Assembly (NCBI RefSeq): GCF_026230105.1
Contig: NC_079485.1
Location: forward strand, 16,190,872-16,254,871
Source of the DNA: Diorhabda sublineata
Taxonomy: Eukaryota > Arthropoda > Insecta > Coleoptera > Chrysomelidae
DNA length: 64,000 bases
Direction: 5' to 3'
Made by a program: the position numbers and the translations under genes
Notes under the pieces: generated by a model
Told to the model about the DNA's origin: nothing
Seen by the model: the letters and a program-made list of their open reading frames with translations, nothing else
Database searches by the model: none
Part shown: piece by piece, positions 49,544 through 58,739 of the stretch
How the letters are laid out: each line of letters begins with the position of its first letter
Position numbering within the stretch: position 1 is the first letter of the stretch

Positions 49544-49880
49544 TCCAAATCATATATATCGGTTTAGGGGTCATCGTGTTTATTCTTTCTCTATATAGAC
49601 ATCCTATATTAAAATTTTGTAATAGAATACAGAAGCAGATGGTGTTTTTTCAAAAATACACGAATTCTCAACAAAAAATACAACGAAAAATGTGTGGTGC
49701 TACCTATTTAAAATAGTTGTTTTCATTCCAGCAAGTCAATAACTCAACATTAGATGGTCAAAATGCACATGAGATATCAAAGAAAAATAATAGTAATAAA
49801 TAATAATCAGTGAGTGTTATAGAAAAAACCTCAGATAATCATTTATAAAATCAAAAGTGCCGTAAACAACTCTTGTGGCT

Positions 49881-51080
49881 TATAAAAGCTGCTGATATCT
49901 TTTAAAGCTTATTAAATTAGAAGTGACCATGTAAGTGTAATCAACTTTATATTATTGGTAAAATTAATGAATTATGTTTTTAGGAACGAGTTTGTAGAAA
50001 AATTTAAGAAATCGGCTACATACCAGCTGGCACCGGTAGGTACCCGCTGGGTCTTTTGTGCCCCCGACCCCTTTGTGGTAATTAAAAATAGATGTAGGTC
50101 GTTTTATAATATTTTTAAACCGAAAATTTAACATATTTTTTGCAGGGTGTCTGGTTCGACATAACGCGTAAGTAAACAAGAGGTTTTAAAATAAAATTAG
50201 TATGTTAAAAACGTACCTTTTTTACAGCGAGCCAACGGAATTGTAAGTACTCAAAATGTAAAACCGATCCAAAAATCATCGATTTTCTTTTTTTCTAGTG
50301 TATCAACGGCATCAGGACTTTTGGTCCTAAATGACCCGTGAGTTTCTAATCTTCAATTTTATATTAAAACAGAAATAATTATTTCATATTCTTTTTTCAG
50401 AGATCTGATGAGAACTTCGCCGGTTGTAAGTATTTAATATATAAAACTTTATGAAATTTTATATTTTGTATGTACTAATCTGTAGTAACATTTTTTCAGA
50501 TGGAAACATAAAAATAAAAAATAGAGTTTTTCTTGTTTTTAATTACCCTCGCCCAGTACTTAACCAAAGTCCTTTATTCCCCCATTATCCTGAGGGTGAA
50601 GTAGTCAAGTTTTATAGAAATTTGATGAAAGTGTCTACCTCCCCGCTTGGTCACCCTTGGACAACTTTTTATGTTGACTAACAGACACAACTTACCAAAT
50701 ATTATTCATAAATTAACATAAATGAATTAAATGTAAGCTTTTAACGGTCTATTTTATTCTAAAATAATTTTAAAAGACTACAGTTTCAACTGCTAAAAAT
50801 AAGTAGTGGTGTTTATTTTGAAAAGTGTTCATAAAATGTAAAATTGTATTAAATATAATTATTTGTAGCGATGATATGTTGAAGTTGTTGGGAGAGCCGG
50901 TCCTCTACGAGTAAGTTATTAATACACAAATATTTATATCATTACATTTAAATTCTGATATAGAATATACGAGATATCCGACCTGAAATGATAATACGTT
51001 TTAAAAAAAGAATAAAAACAGAATAATCATTTTTTAGCTGTGAAGTTCTGACTAGCGCGTCAGAAGACGAAAATTATTAG
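49881..51080 (+). CDS. Microexon gene of the Polinton-like element, unknown function
   Basis: A TATAAAA box at 49881-49887 is followed by exon 1 ending at 49930 with AT|GTAAGTG. Exon 2 (49984-50093) supplies the G, so the start codon is split by the intron. Microexons follow: 50146-50167 (22 nt), 50228-50242 (15 nt), 50299-50337 (39 nt), 50869-50910 (42 nt) and 51038-51080, ending TAG. Each has a pyrimidine-rich tract plus AG and a GTAAGT-like donor (GTAGGT after exon 2, GTGAGT after the 39-nt exon). All phases agree, giving about 90 residues with an acidic C-terminus (TSASEDENY). No family is recognised. The exon 2 donor is the weakest choice. Two further exons (50401-50425, 50500-50681) may be alternative. 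Confidence 0.5.
50401..50681 (+). CDS. Alternative 3' exons of the microexon gene
   Basis: Exon 50401-50425 (25 nt; CTTTTTTCAG acceptor, GTT|GTAAGT donor) and exon 50500-50681 (TTTTTTCAG acceptor to TAA) join in one phase to give a 69-codon open reading containing NIKIKNRVFLVFNYPRP and ending TTFYVD. In the phase supplied by the 39-nt exon, the 25-nt exon is also open but exon 50500 stops after three codons. These exons therefore need a different upstream partner, for example exon 2 ending at a GTG|GTAATT donor (50077). This suggests frame-switching alternative splicing or an independent gene. Confidence 0.4.
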
Positions 51081-51171
51081 AGGAAATGCATTTCATTTCT
51101 AAACAGTGTATATTCTTCCTCTATTATTTTAATAACACAATAATAGCCACTTTCATCCAATCAACCCAGTT

Positions 51172-51440
51172 ATCCCTCTAACATTAGAAAATTGAAAGAA
51201 AAAAGCCCTAGAAAAAATATGTCAAGTTTGTAAAAATGTTTTATTTTAAAAACACTATAAGTATTTTCGAAAAATTAAACTGAAACAAAAAAATGAACAA
51301 CCAACTTAGCTATCCCCTCTAACATTAGAAAATTGAGAAATCATAATAGAAAAGAAAAAATCCCTAGAAAATTATGTCAAAATTTGTAAATTTTTTATTT
51401 TAAAAAGCGCTATAATTATTTCGAAAAACTGAAACAAAAA
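51172..51440. repeat. Tandem duplication, about 130 bp unit
   Basis: Two copies, about 51172-51296 and 51307-51440, share CCCTCTAACATTAGAAAATTGA, then CCCTAGAAAA.TATGTCAA, TATTTTAAAAA and ACTGAAACAAAAAATGA. AT-rich and non-coding. Confidence 0.75.
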
Positions 51441-51605
51441 ATGAGCAAGGCATGAATTGTTTTTTCTAAAACTATTTTATATTCCGTTGAAAAATAAGGT
51501 TAACATTGACAGATAGTTACCAGAAGCATGAGTGAAAACTATTAAAAAGTATATGTTACAAATACCCGCTTATTTTCCACAATAAGGTATGTTATTCCTC
51601 TCTAG

Positions 51606-51728
51606 GGAGCGGTGGTACATATGTCTCCTCATCCCTTGGAATGGAGTATTCTCGCTCTACACTTTCCCGTATCTTTACCACCCCCGACAGAAGAAAGACA
51701 CCACCTGCTCACTGGTTTCTATTGCTAA
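51606..51728 (+). other. Probable 3' coding exon
   Basis: After the acceptor-like TTCCTCTCTAG a frame runs 40 codons to TAA at 51726-51728 (start GAVVHMSPHPLEWS). It is much less AT-rich than its surroundings, with Pro-rich SLPPPTEE. It could be a terminal exon of the microexon gene system. No partner is proved. Confidence 0.3.
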
Positions 51729-51741
51729 GATTAAATACTGC

Positions 51742-52200
51742 AAGTCAGGTACGTGTCAGATACATGTCAGGTATGTGTCAGATATACGTCAGGTGTACGT
51801 CAGTCAGGTACGACAGCTTACACGTCACAGCTTTGGCAGAAGCGACAGCTTACGTGGTACAGCGTTGCTAGAAGCGACAGCGTCGTTAGATGGGTCAGCT
51901 TACGTGTCACAGCGTCGTTAGATGGGTCAGCTTACGTGTCACAGCGTCGTCAGATGGGTCAGCTTACACGTTACAGTGTCGTCAGATGGGTCAAATAACG
52001 TTGACAGCTATGACAGATAACGTTGACAGGTGTCACATCGTCGTCAGATGCGTCAGCTTACGCGTCGTCAGGTACGTATCAGGTACGTGTTAGGTACGTG
52101 TCAGGTACGTGTCAGATACGCGTCAGGTACGTGTCAGATACGCGTCAGGTATGTGTCAGATATACGTCAGGTGTACGTCAGTCAGGTACGTGTCAGTGGA
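51742..52200. repeat. GTCAG-rich minisatellite
   Basis: Two repeat types. An approximately 10-12-bp GTCAGRTACGT unit lies at both ends (51747-51812 and 52070-52195). A unit of about 30 bp with TCAGCTTACGTGTCACAGCGTCGT fills the middle (about 51840-52060). A 35-bp block around GATATACGTCAGGTGTACG occurs identically at about 51778 and 52157. The GC content is far above the element average. Open frames through it (for example 51589-51921) are shadows of the repeat. Confidence 0.9.
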
Positions 52201-52262
52201 AAGGCAGATATCAATGCTGTAAATAGAACTTCACTCGCATATAATGTTCATTTAATATCAGG

Positions 52263-52933
52263 ATGTCAGATAAGCAACAGGTGCCAAAGCTTGCTAAAGC
52301 TGTTCGAGAAAAGTATAATTTACTTAAAAGGTCTGAACGTGGCCATGAAGAACAGCTTCAACGTATATTTAAACCTGTGACAGAACCACTTGAAACTATA
52401 TTATCAAATCAAGACGGACATATACAACACGTAACAGAACAACCAAATCACGATTTACAGGATATAGAGCAGCCACCATCAAATCAATACAGTGTTACAT
52501 GCAACGACAATGATTCGATATATGGACCTGTGCTTCAAAATAGAGAATTCAATGACGAAAATATAATTGTAGACAACAAAATATTTAAAAATACACCCGG
52601 CTTACAACAGCTAGTGTTTTGCAGAACCCCGCGAGCTTTTACCATCACCGATTTGCAACTATATAGGCAAATATTGGAACTGTCGGGGTACATAGAGATT
52701 CAAGAGGGTTTTTAAAACATCAACAACGATCAACTAAATTTGATGAGATTATTAAGCCTCTATGTAAGAACAATTGCCGTAGAAAAGTGAGGAAATATCC
52801 AAGACAAACTACGTGGCTCCAAGGTTGGACAGACCCGAACGTACTTGTTGATCGTCTAAAACAGCTCAACAGAGAAGATGACGAATTCCATCAAATAATT
52901 CACGAACTTAAGACAGCAGGTATCATCGAATAA
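52263..52933 (+). pseudogene. Unknown insect mobile-element protein, frameshifted
   Basis: Starts MSDKQQVPKLAKAVREKYNL with a charged helical N-terminus, a polar linker and a segment TPGLQQLVFCRTPRAFT. A shift at the T5A4 run near 52712 moves the frame. It then continues to TAA at 52931-52933 with DPNVLVDRLKQLNRE and an ending KTAGIIE. I recall insect hypothetical proteins with this layout, ending in LVDRL...EELREAGII, but cannot name a function. The single shift at a homopolymer could be a sequencing error, which would make the gene intact. Confidence 0.55.
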
Positions 52934-52963
52934 AAATAAGTTGAATTCCGTTCTACAGCGAAG

Positions 52964-53070
52964 ATGCCAAATGGACCAAATAATCTCGTAAACACACTTA
53001 AATATCTAAACAAAGAAGAAGAATTTGGGAAATAATTGAGAAGCTCAGGCGAGCAGACATAATCGAATAA
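52964..53070 (+). pseudogene. Duplicate of the C-terminal segment of the preceding gene
   Basis: ATG at 52964 with NNLVNTLKYLNKEEE, then, after a one-base shift near 53030, EIIEKLRRADIIE and TAA. This parallels NVLVDRLKQLNRE...KTAGIIE of the preceding ORF. Its leader (TTCTACAGCGAAGATGCC) also resembles that of the next gene (TTCTAGAGTGAAGATGCC), showing small local duplications. Confidence 0.5.
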
Positions 53071-53126
53071 AAGACATTTCCAAAGGCTCTGGTAGTCATT
53101 TCAAGACGAACCGTTCTAGAGTGAAG

Positions 53127-53318
53127 ATGCCTATTTGTGCTTGGGGGAAAGCGTGTAACTGCAGCGACTGCGGATTAAGTTTTTGTTCTTTTTGTCAGAA
53201 AAAAGAAGTATACCAGCACGATGAAGAGTACAATTGTGACCGGAAAGGAATCGAATATTACAAGTTCACAGCTTGGTGTAAAGAGTGTTGGTTCAAGAAA
53301 AAAAGTTCTATATATTAA
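53127..53318 (+). CDS. Small Cys-rich putative zinc-binding protein
   Basis: 63 residues from ATG 53127 (MPICAWGKACNCSDC). Cysteines appear as CNCSDCGLSFCSFC, then CDRKG and WCKECW, enough to bind one or two zinc ions in a treble-clef or RING-like way. No exact family is recognised. It lies between the unknown ORF and the stand-alone PolB-N paralogue on the same strand, 60 bp before the latter, so it is probably a gene of the element. Confidence 0.5.
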   Translation: MPICAWGKACNCSDCGLSFCSFCQKKEVYQHDEEYNCDRKGIEYYKFTAWCKECWFKKKSSIY

Positions 53319-53378
53319 GCAGCTCATTCGCGCGTACCCCATTTTTGTCTTACCTCTTGTAGTGAATAGACGTATATT

Positions 53379-53741
53379 ATGGAAAAATTTATAATAATTA
53401 AAGATGAATCACAAACATGTAAACGCTTTGGTGTATCAGCCAGAGCTTTGGAGTTTAGAATTAAAGAGATCTCAGAAGATGCCGATCCAGTAGCATGGGT
53501 AAAAGAGGCTATCAACCAAATTGTTCGTAAAGGAACTGAAGAATTGTCGCCCGAAGCTTATGTAGGCTTCACTTTCTGCTCCAAAGACCTCGCTAAAGGA
53601 CAAGGATGGATTAATTTCAAGAAAGCCAAAGATGTGTCTATTAATGACGTGTGGGATACTATATCTTCCATCTATCAATCCAACTCAACGGGATTTAGCA
53701 CAGAAACATTTTGTTTGAAAATTACTTCAGTAAAACTCTAA
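53379..53741 (+). CDS. Stand-alone paralogue of the PolB N-terminal domain
   Basis: 120 residues, intact frame, ATG 53379. It aligns over its whole length with the first about 120 residues of the element's PolB (55022 on). Both start MEKF and share GFTFCSK followed by GWxxF, plus YQSNS...F.TETFCL. A free copy of this domain next to the polymerase suggests a role of its own, for example as a replication accessory or a structural protein. No outside family is recognised. A TATTATGG context precedes the start. Confidence 0.65.
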   Translation: MEKFIIIKDESQTCKRFGVSARALEFRIKEISEDADPVAWVKEAINQIVRKGTEELSPEAYVGFTFCSKDLAKGQGWINFKKAKDVSINDVWDTISSIYQSNSTGFSTETFCLKITSVKL

Positions 53742-54062
53742 TAGTGTTTAGATAAAAATGTTCATATTGTATTATTTTGTAAAAATTTATTTATTAATAA
53801 AATATTTTTCTCGATTTACATTGTTTTACTTTGCACCATTTTCTAAAACCACCTCTAAATATTAATTATCCTATATTACAAGTTTTACATTAATGAATAA
53901 TTATAGCAATTTTATAAAAGTTTTCGGTATTATACTTAGCTTTTTAAGTTTATGCAGTACCTTTTTAATTATAAATCATTTTTCAATGAGGATTTCAAAT
54001 TATTATAATTTTCTTAACTAGCAACAACTTTAAACTATAATTTTGCACTGAGAAGAATAATC

Positions 54063-54350
54063 ATAATTTTCTTATCACTATTTTATGCTTGTCACGCTAC
54101 TTTTCAGACAATTTATTCAACTTTCTTCACTAATTATGCAATGTCATCTAAGATTGTGCAATACCTTTTTAGAGAGTTTTCAATAAACTTTTCAAATGAA
54201 ATTTTTCAAATAATTTTCTTTTCACTATTTTATGCTTGTCACGCCGCTTTTCAGACATTTTCACTAATTATGCAATGTTATCTAAAATTGCGCAATACCT
54301 TTTTAGAGATAAGAGTTTTCAATAAAAACTGTTCAAATTATCACCATTTT
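54063..54350. repeat. Tandem duplication upstream of PolB
   Basis: Two diverged copies, each about 140-155 bp (54063-54215 and 54216-54350), share ACTATTTTATGCTTGTCACGC, TTTTCAGACA, CACTAATTATGCAATGT and CAATACCTTTTTAGAGA. Shortly downstream, a 28-bp AATCATATGTTAAGAACCTC unit is repeated at 54651-54706. Confidence 0.8.
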
Positions 54351-54764
54351 TCTTATCTATGTTTATATGCAAGCGCGTCACTTTACCACCATATACTTAA
54401 TTTGAAATATCTTTCACGTATTTTTAAAATTTTCTCAATTTTTAGTTTTAGCCACTAGCATTCAATAGAATAGCTTTTATTTTGGAAAGGAGATTCCACA
54501 TTAATCATAACAGCTGATAAAGCCAGACGTTATCGAAATCATAAAAGTGAGGTTATCTAACCACACGCTGGTTTAAGCGTTTCAAACTCGAAAAATTACA
54601 CCCATATCTTTATAAATGATTCACTGTACTAATTCCCTGATTAAAAAATACAAATCATATGTTAAGAACCTCAAAAAGACAAATCATATGTTAAGAACCT
54701 CGGAAAAAGATATTTTCTCTTGAGAAGATCACGTGACAGCATTCAAGCCACGCCCACAAATTTT

Positions 54765-55021
54765 CTCTATTTAAAGCAGGTCACAGAGCTGCTAAGCCTC
54801 TTTTCTCTCTAGCTCTCGTGACGTTTCAGACGTGCTCTTGCGGTAAGTCTAAAATAATTTTTGATTGTGAGTTTTCGACTTTTGAAAAATTTTTGGAATT
54901 TTTGATTATCGAACATTTTTAGGATTTTTTGAGTTTTGTCGAAAAACTTTTCTTTTTTCACTATTGTGTTTTTCATTTTTTTATCTTGACTTATTTATAG
55001 AATTTGTTACTGTTTGAAATA
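54765..55021 (+). promoter_or_regulatory. PolB promoter and 5'-UTR intron
   Basis: CTATTTAAAGC near 54767 is a TATA-like box. A leader then ends GCG|GTAAGT at about 54841, and an intron of about 160 nt ends TTATTTATAG at 55000. The coding exon begins 21 nt later at ATG 55022. Spliced leaders fit the intron-bearing style of the other small genes in this element. Confidence 0.5.
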
Positions 55022-58000
55022 ATGGAAAAGTTTTTGGTAACCAAAAATATTGTTAAGAAAGTTCGTAAATTTGGTTTAACAGGTAGACATATAGAGTTTA
55101 AGATTCGCCCGGCTCCCGAAGTCTATGATCTATTAAAATGGATCAAAGACGGTCTTAAGGGCGTTGTCGCTAGAGTAACTGAAGGAACAGAGTCAAGTGA
55201 TCAGATCGGTTTTACTTTTTGCTCTAAAGAGTTTACACGTGGCGATGGATGGTTGTCTTTTCGACAGGCTTCACAAATAAAGTTTGAAGATATATGGGAT
55301 ATGATTTCGAAAGTGTACCAGTCTAATTCGTCGGCTTTCGATACCGAAACGTTTTGTCTCGGGGCAACAACTGTAAAAATGCCTAGCGGTAAAGGTAATT
55401 TGCGTGGGCGTAAATATAACAACTTTGACGAAGAATGTGCTCGTCGTAGTGGTATTATAACAATAGTTAATAAAGACCACCTATGCCTGGCTAGAGCCAT
55501 AGTTGTGGCCAAAGCATATGTTGATAATGACCCCGACAAAACGAAGCTTCGTAAAATTACGGGGCTTCAGACGCAAAAAACTCTAGAGCTATTAGAATCT
55601 AGTGGTATCGAGATACCCAAAGAGGGTGGTGGTATACCAGAATTGAATAAATTTCAAGAATATTTGACAGACTATACTTTAACTGTTTACAACTATGGTG
55701 CAAAAGGTCGTGATGTCGTGTTTGAAGGAATAGGTGGCTGTAAGAAAATTAATTTGCTGTATCACGAAAATCACTATAACGTAATAATTTCTTTAACATC
55801 TGCTTTTTGCTGTTCATATTTCTGCGAAAATTCTCACAGCCCCTACACACACAAGACCTCACACCTCTGTGAAAGAAATTGTCCTGCCTGTGAACAAGTT
55901 CCACCTTGTACTTTTAGCACAAAAATTGTGCGCACCAACTGTAATCGCTATTTTAGAGGGCAAAATTGTTATGCTTATCACATTCAGACTAAACTCTGCG
56001 ACCGGGTGGTAGCTTGTACATTATGCCTAAAAACTTTTAGGAAAGATAGAGTACATACATGAGGTGAGATTTTCTGTAAAGTGTGTAGAGAATTTAAACC
56101 CTCTCCCCACAACTGTTACATGCCAGTAGATACACATAAACCCACAATGGACGGTACTCTCTTCATATTTTACGACCTCGAGTGTACACAAGAAGAGGTT
56201 ATGCCTGACGGTACTCATCGACATAACTGTAATTTGTGTGTGTTTGAACAACACTGTGCACTATGTATAGGTACAGATATAAAATGGTGTGATTGTGGTG
56301 TTAGATACCAAGTTCTAAAAATAGACCCTATTCTCTATTCAAGAAAATCATCGTAGTTGGTCATGCAGGTGGACTCTACGATAATCAGTTTATGTTAAAT
56401 CATATAATGACAAAGACAGATCTCACACCTGAACTAATTACACGAGGAACAAAACTATTACAATTAAAAGTGGGTAACGTCAGTTTTATCGACTCGCTAA
56501 ATTATTTTCCGATGCCTCTAGCAAAGTTACCAAAAGTCTTTGATTTAAAAAATATAAAAAAAGGGTACTTTCCACATTTATTTAATAAAAAAGAAAATTG
56601 GAACTATATTGGTCCGTTACCTGCTCTCGAATACTATGACCCTGACAGTTTAAAATATGTTCCAAAATTAGACGAGGAAGAGGATGCTAGAAATCAACTT
56701 ATATCCTGGCACAAAGGTCTCTCTGTGCAAAACTACGTTTTTGATTTCCAAAAAGAAATCATAGCGTACTGCATTGACGACGTCAGTATTCTCGCTCGCT
56801 AATGCTTGAAATTCAGAGATTTGCTTTTAAAAGAAGGAGGGGTGGATCCTTTTACAGAAGCTATTACTCTACCCGGGGCGTGTAATAAGATATTCCGCAG
56901 AAATTTTTTGAAGCCAAATACCATCGGTCTGATTCCAAAGAATGGCTATAGGTGTCGGGATAAACAATCAAAGATAGCAATTCAATGGCTGATTTGGGAA
57001 GAACGACAGAGAGGTATAAAAATAGAACACGCATCTCGGGGCAGAGAAGTTGTTATTAACGGTCTTAAGTTGGACGGTTACTGTAATACCACACGAGAAG
57101 TCTTTGAATTTGAGGGTTGTTACTTTCATGGGTGTCCAAAATGTATTAAATACAAACGTGGCACACCTACCTATGAGGATCCATCCCTCACATATGAACA
57201 ACGTTATGAAGCAACCTCGGCAAAAAATGAAAAATTAAGACAGTTAGGTTACGAAGTGCTTGTGAAATGGGAGTGTGATTTTCGTCGGGAGATGTCTGAA
57301 AATTCTGAAATCAGCAAATATACTGAAAAACACCCTCTCTTTTCACAAACACCTCTGGAGCCTCGTGACGCTTTTTACGGTGGGCGAACAAACGCCACAA
57401 AATTATATTATTCTTGTAAGGAAGGGGAGAAAATAAATTATCGGGATATTTGCAGCCTCTATCCGTACATAAACAAATATGGAAAATACCCCATAGGTCA
57501 TCCAGAGGTTTATGTGGGAGAAGCATGTTATGCTTTAGATCTAAAGACTACAAATGGATTAATTAAATGTAAAGTGTTACCACCTACAAATCTCTATCAT
57601 CCCGTTCTTCCATATAAAACAAACAATAAATTAATTTTCCCTCTATGCCGTACTTGTTGTGAAAATATGTTAAAGGAAGAGTGTAGTCATGCGGACGAAG
57701 AGCGTGCAATTACGGGGACTTGGGTAATGGACGAGGTGACAAAAGCTTTGGAAAAAGGCTATAAAATATTAGATATATATATGAAATTTGGGAATATGAA
57801 ACGGTACAGTACGATCCTTCCACAAAGTCTGGCGGTCTTTTTGCTGAATATATTTCTAAATTTTTAAAAATAAAACAACAAGCTAGCGGGTGGCCTCCAG
57901 AGTGTAAGACTGATGAAGACAAAAAGATGTATATAAAAGAATATTTTGACAGAGAGGGAGTAGAGCTAAACCCCGATGAAATTGAGTACAATTCTGGGCG

Positions 58001-58739
58001 TAGACAAGTCGGCAAATCTATAATTACTAGCTTCTGGGGAAAACTTGGACAATTAGAGAACCAGAGCAAATGTTCTATTGTTAATGACCCAGCAGAACTA
58101 TTAGATATTCTGTCACAGCCTTACAAAGAAGTTAACCATATATTCCCAGTTAACGAGAACACTCTCATCGTTAACTGGTCCTTTAAAGATGAGGCATACA
58201 CTTCTCTACCGACCGTAAATGTTGTTTTGGCAGCCTTCACGACCGCACATGCTAGACTAAAACTATATTCATATCTCGAGAAACTAGGTGATAGAGTAAT
58301 GTACCACGATACTGATTCTGCTATCTACGTCTCGCGCCCTGGAGATACGTATGAAGTACCCATTGGAAGCTATCTCGGCGAGATGACGGACGAGCTAGCT
58401 GAATACAGTTATATTACAGACTTTGTCTCAGGCGGCCCTAAGCTCTATGTTTATAGGGTTTATTCAACAGATAAAGATAAAACCATTGATATTATAAAAG
58501 TTAAAGGGATAACACTTAATTATAGCACACATAAACAAGTAAATTTCGATAAATTAAAAGATATGGTCCTTAACGATGCCACCGAAGAGTACGTAACTAC
58601 TCGAAATATATTAAGAAATACCAACCATTCTGTCGTCACCAAAGAGGTAACTAAAGTATTCCGCACCACTTTTACTAAACGGAAACGAATTGAAAACTAT
58701 GACTCTGTTCCTTATGGATACAAACGGCAATGCATCTAG
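55022..58739 (+). pseudogene. Protein-primed family B DNA polymerase (PolB), broken
   Basis: Over about 1,240 codons: an N-terminal domain (1-120); an OTU-like cysteine-protease segment with DHLCLARA (about 153) and HENHYNVI (about 248); a Cys/His-rich region (270-380); Exo I FYDLEC; Exo II GHAGGLYDNQF; Exo III YCIDDVSIL; polymerase motif A RDICSLYPY; motif B RQVGKSIITSFWGKLG; and motif C YHDTDSAIY. This is the Polinton/adintovirus-type polymerase that replicates linear DNA from a protein primer. Breaks: in-frame TGA at 56060-56062, frameshift near 56340, in-frame TAA at 56800-56802, and frameshift near 57805. The copy is therefore dead as assembled. Its C-terminus extends into the duplicated arm. 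The start at 55022 follows a spliced leader. Confidence 0.9.

Noticed and set aside
51742..52200. Regularly spaced repeats suggestive of a CRISPR array
   Set aside because: Units are contiguous and variable without unique spacers, and the host is an insect. This is a minisatellite.
51589..52226. Several overlapping long frames with Val-Arg-Tyr and Ser-Ala-Tyr repeats
   Set aside because: They are translations of the minisatellite in successive frames, and no start or splice context supports them apart from the short exon 51606-51728.
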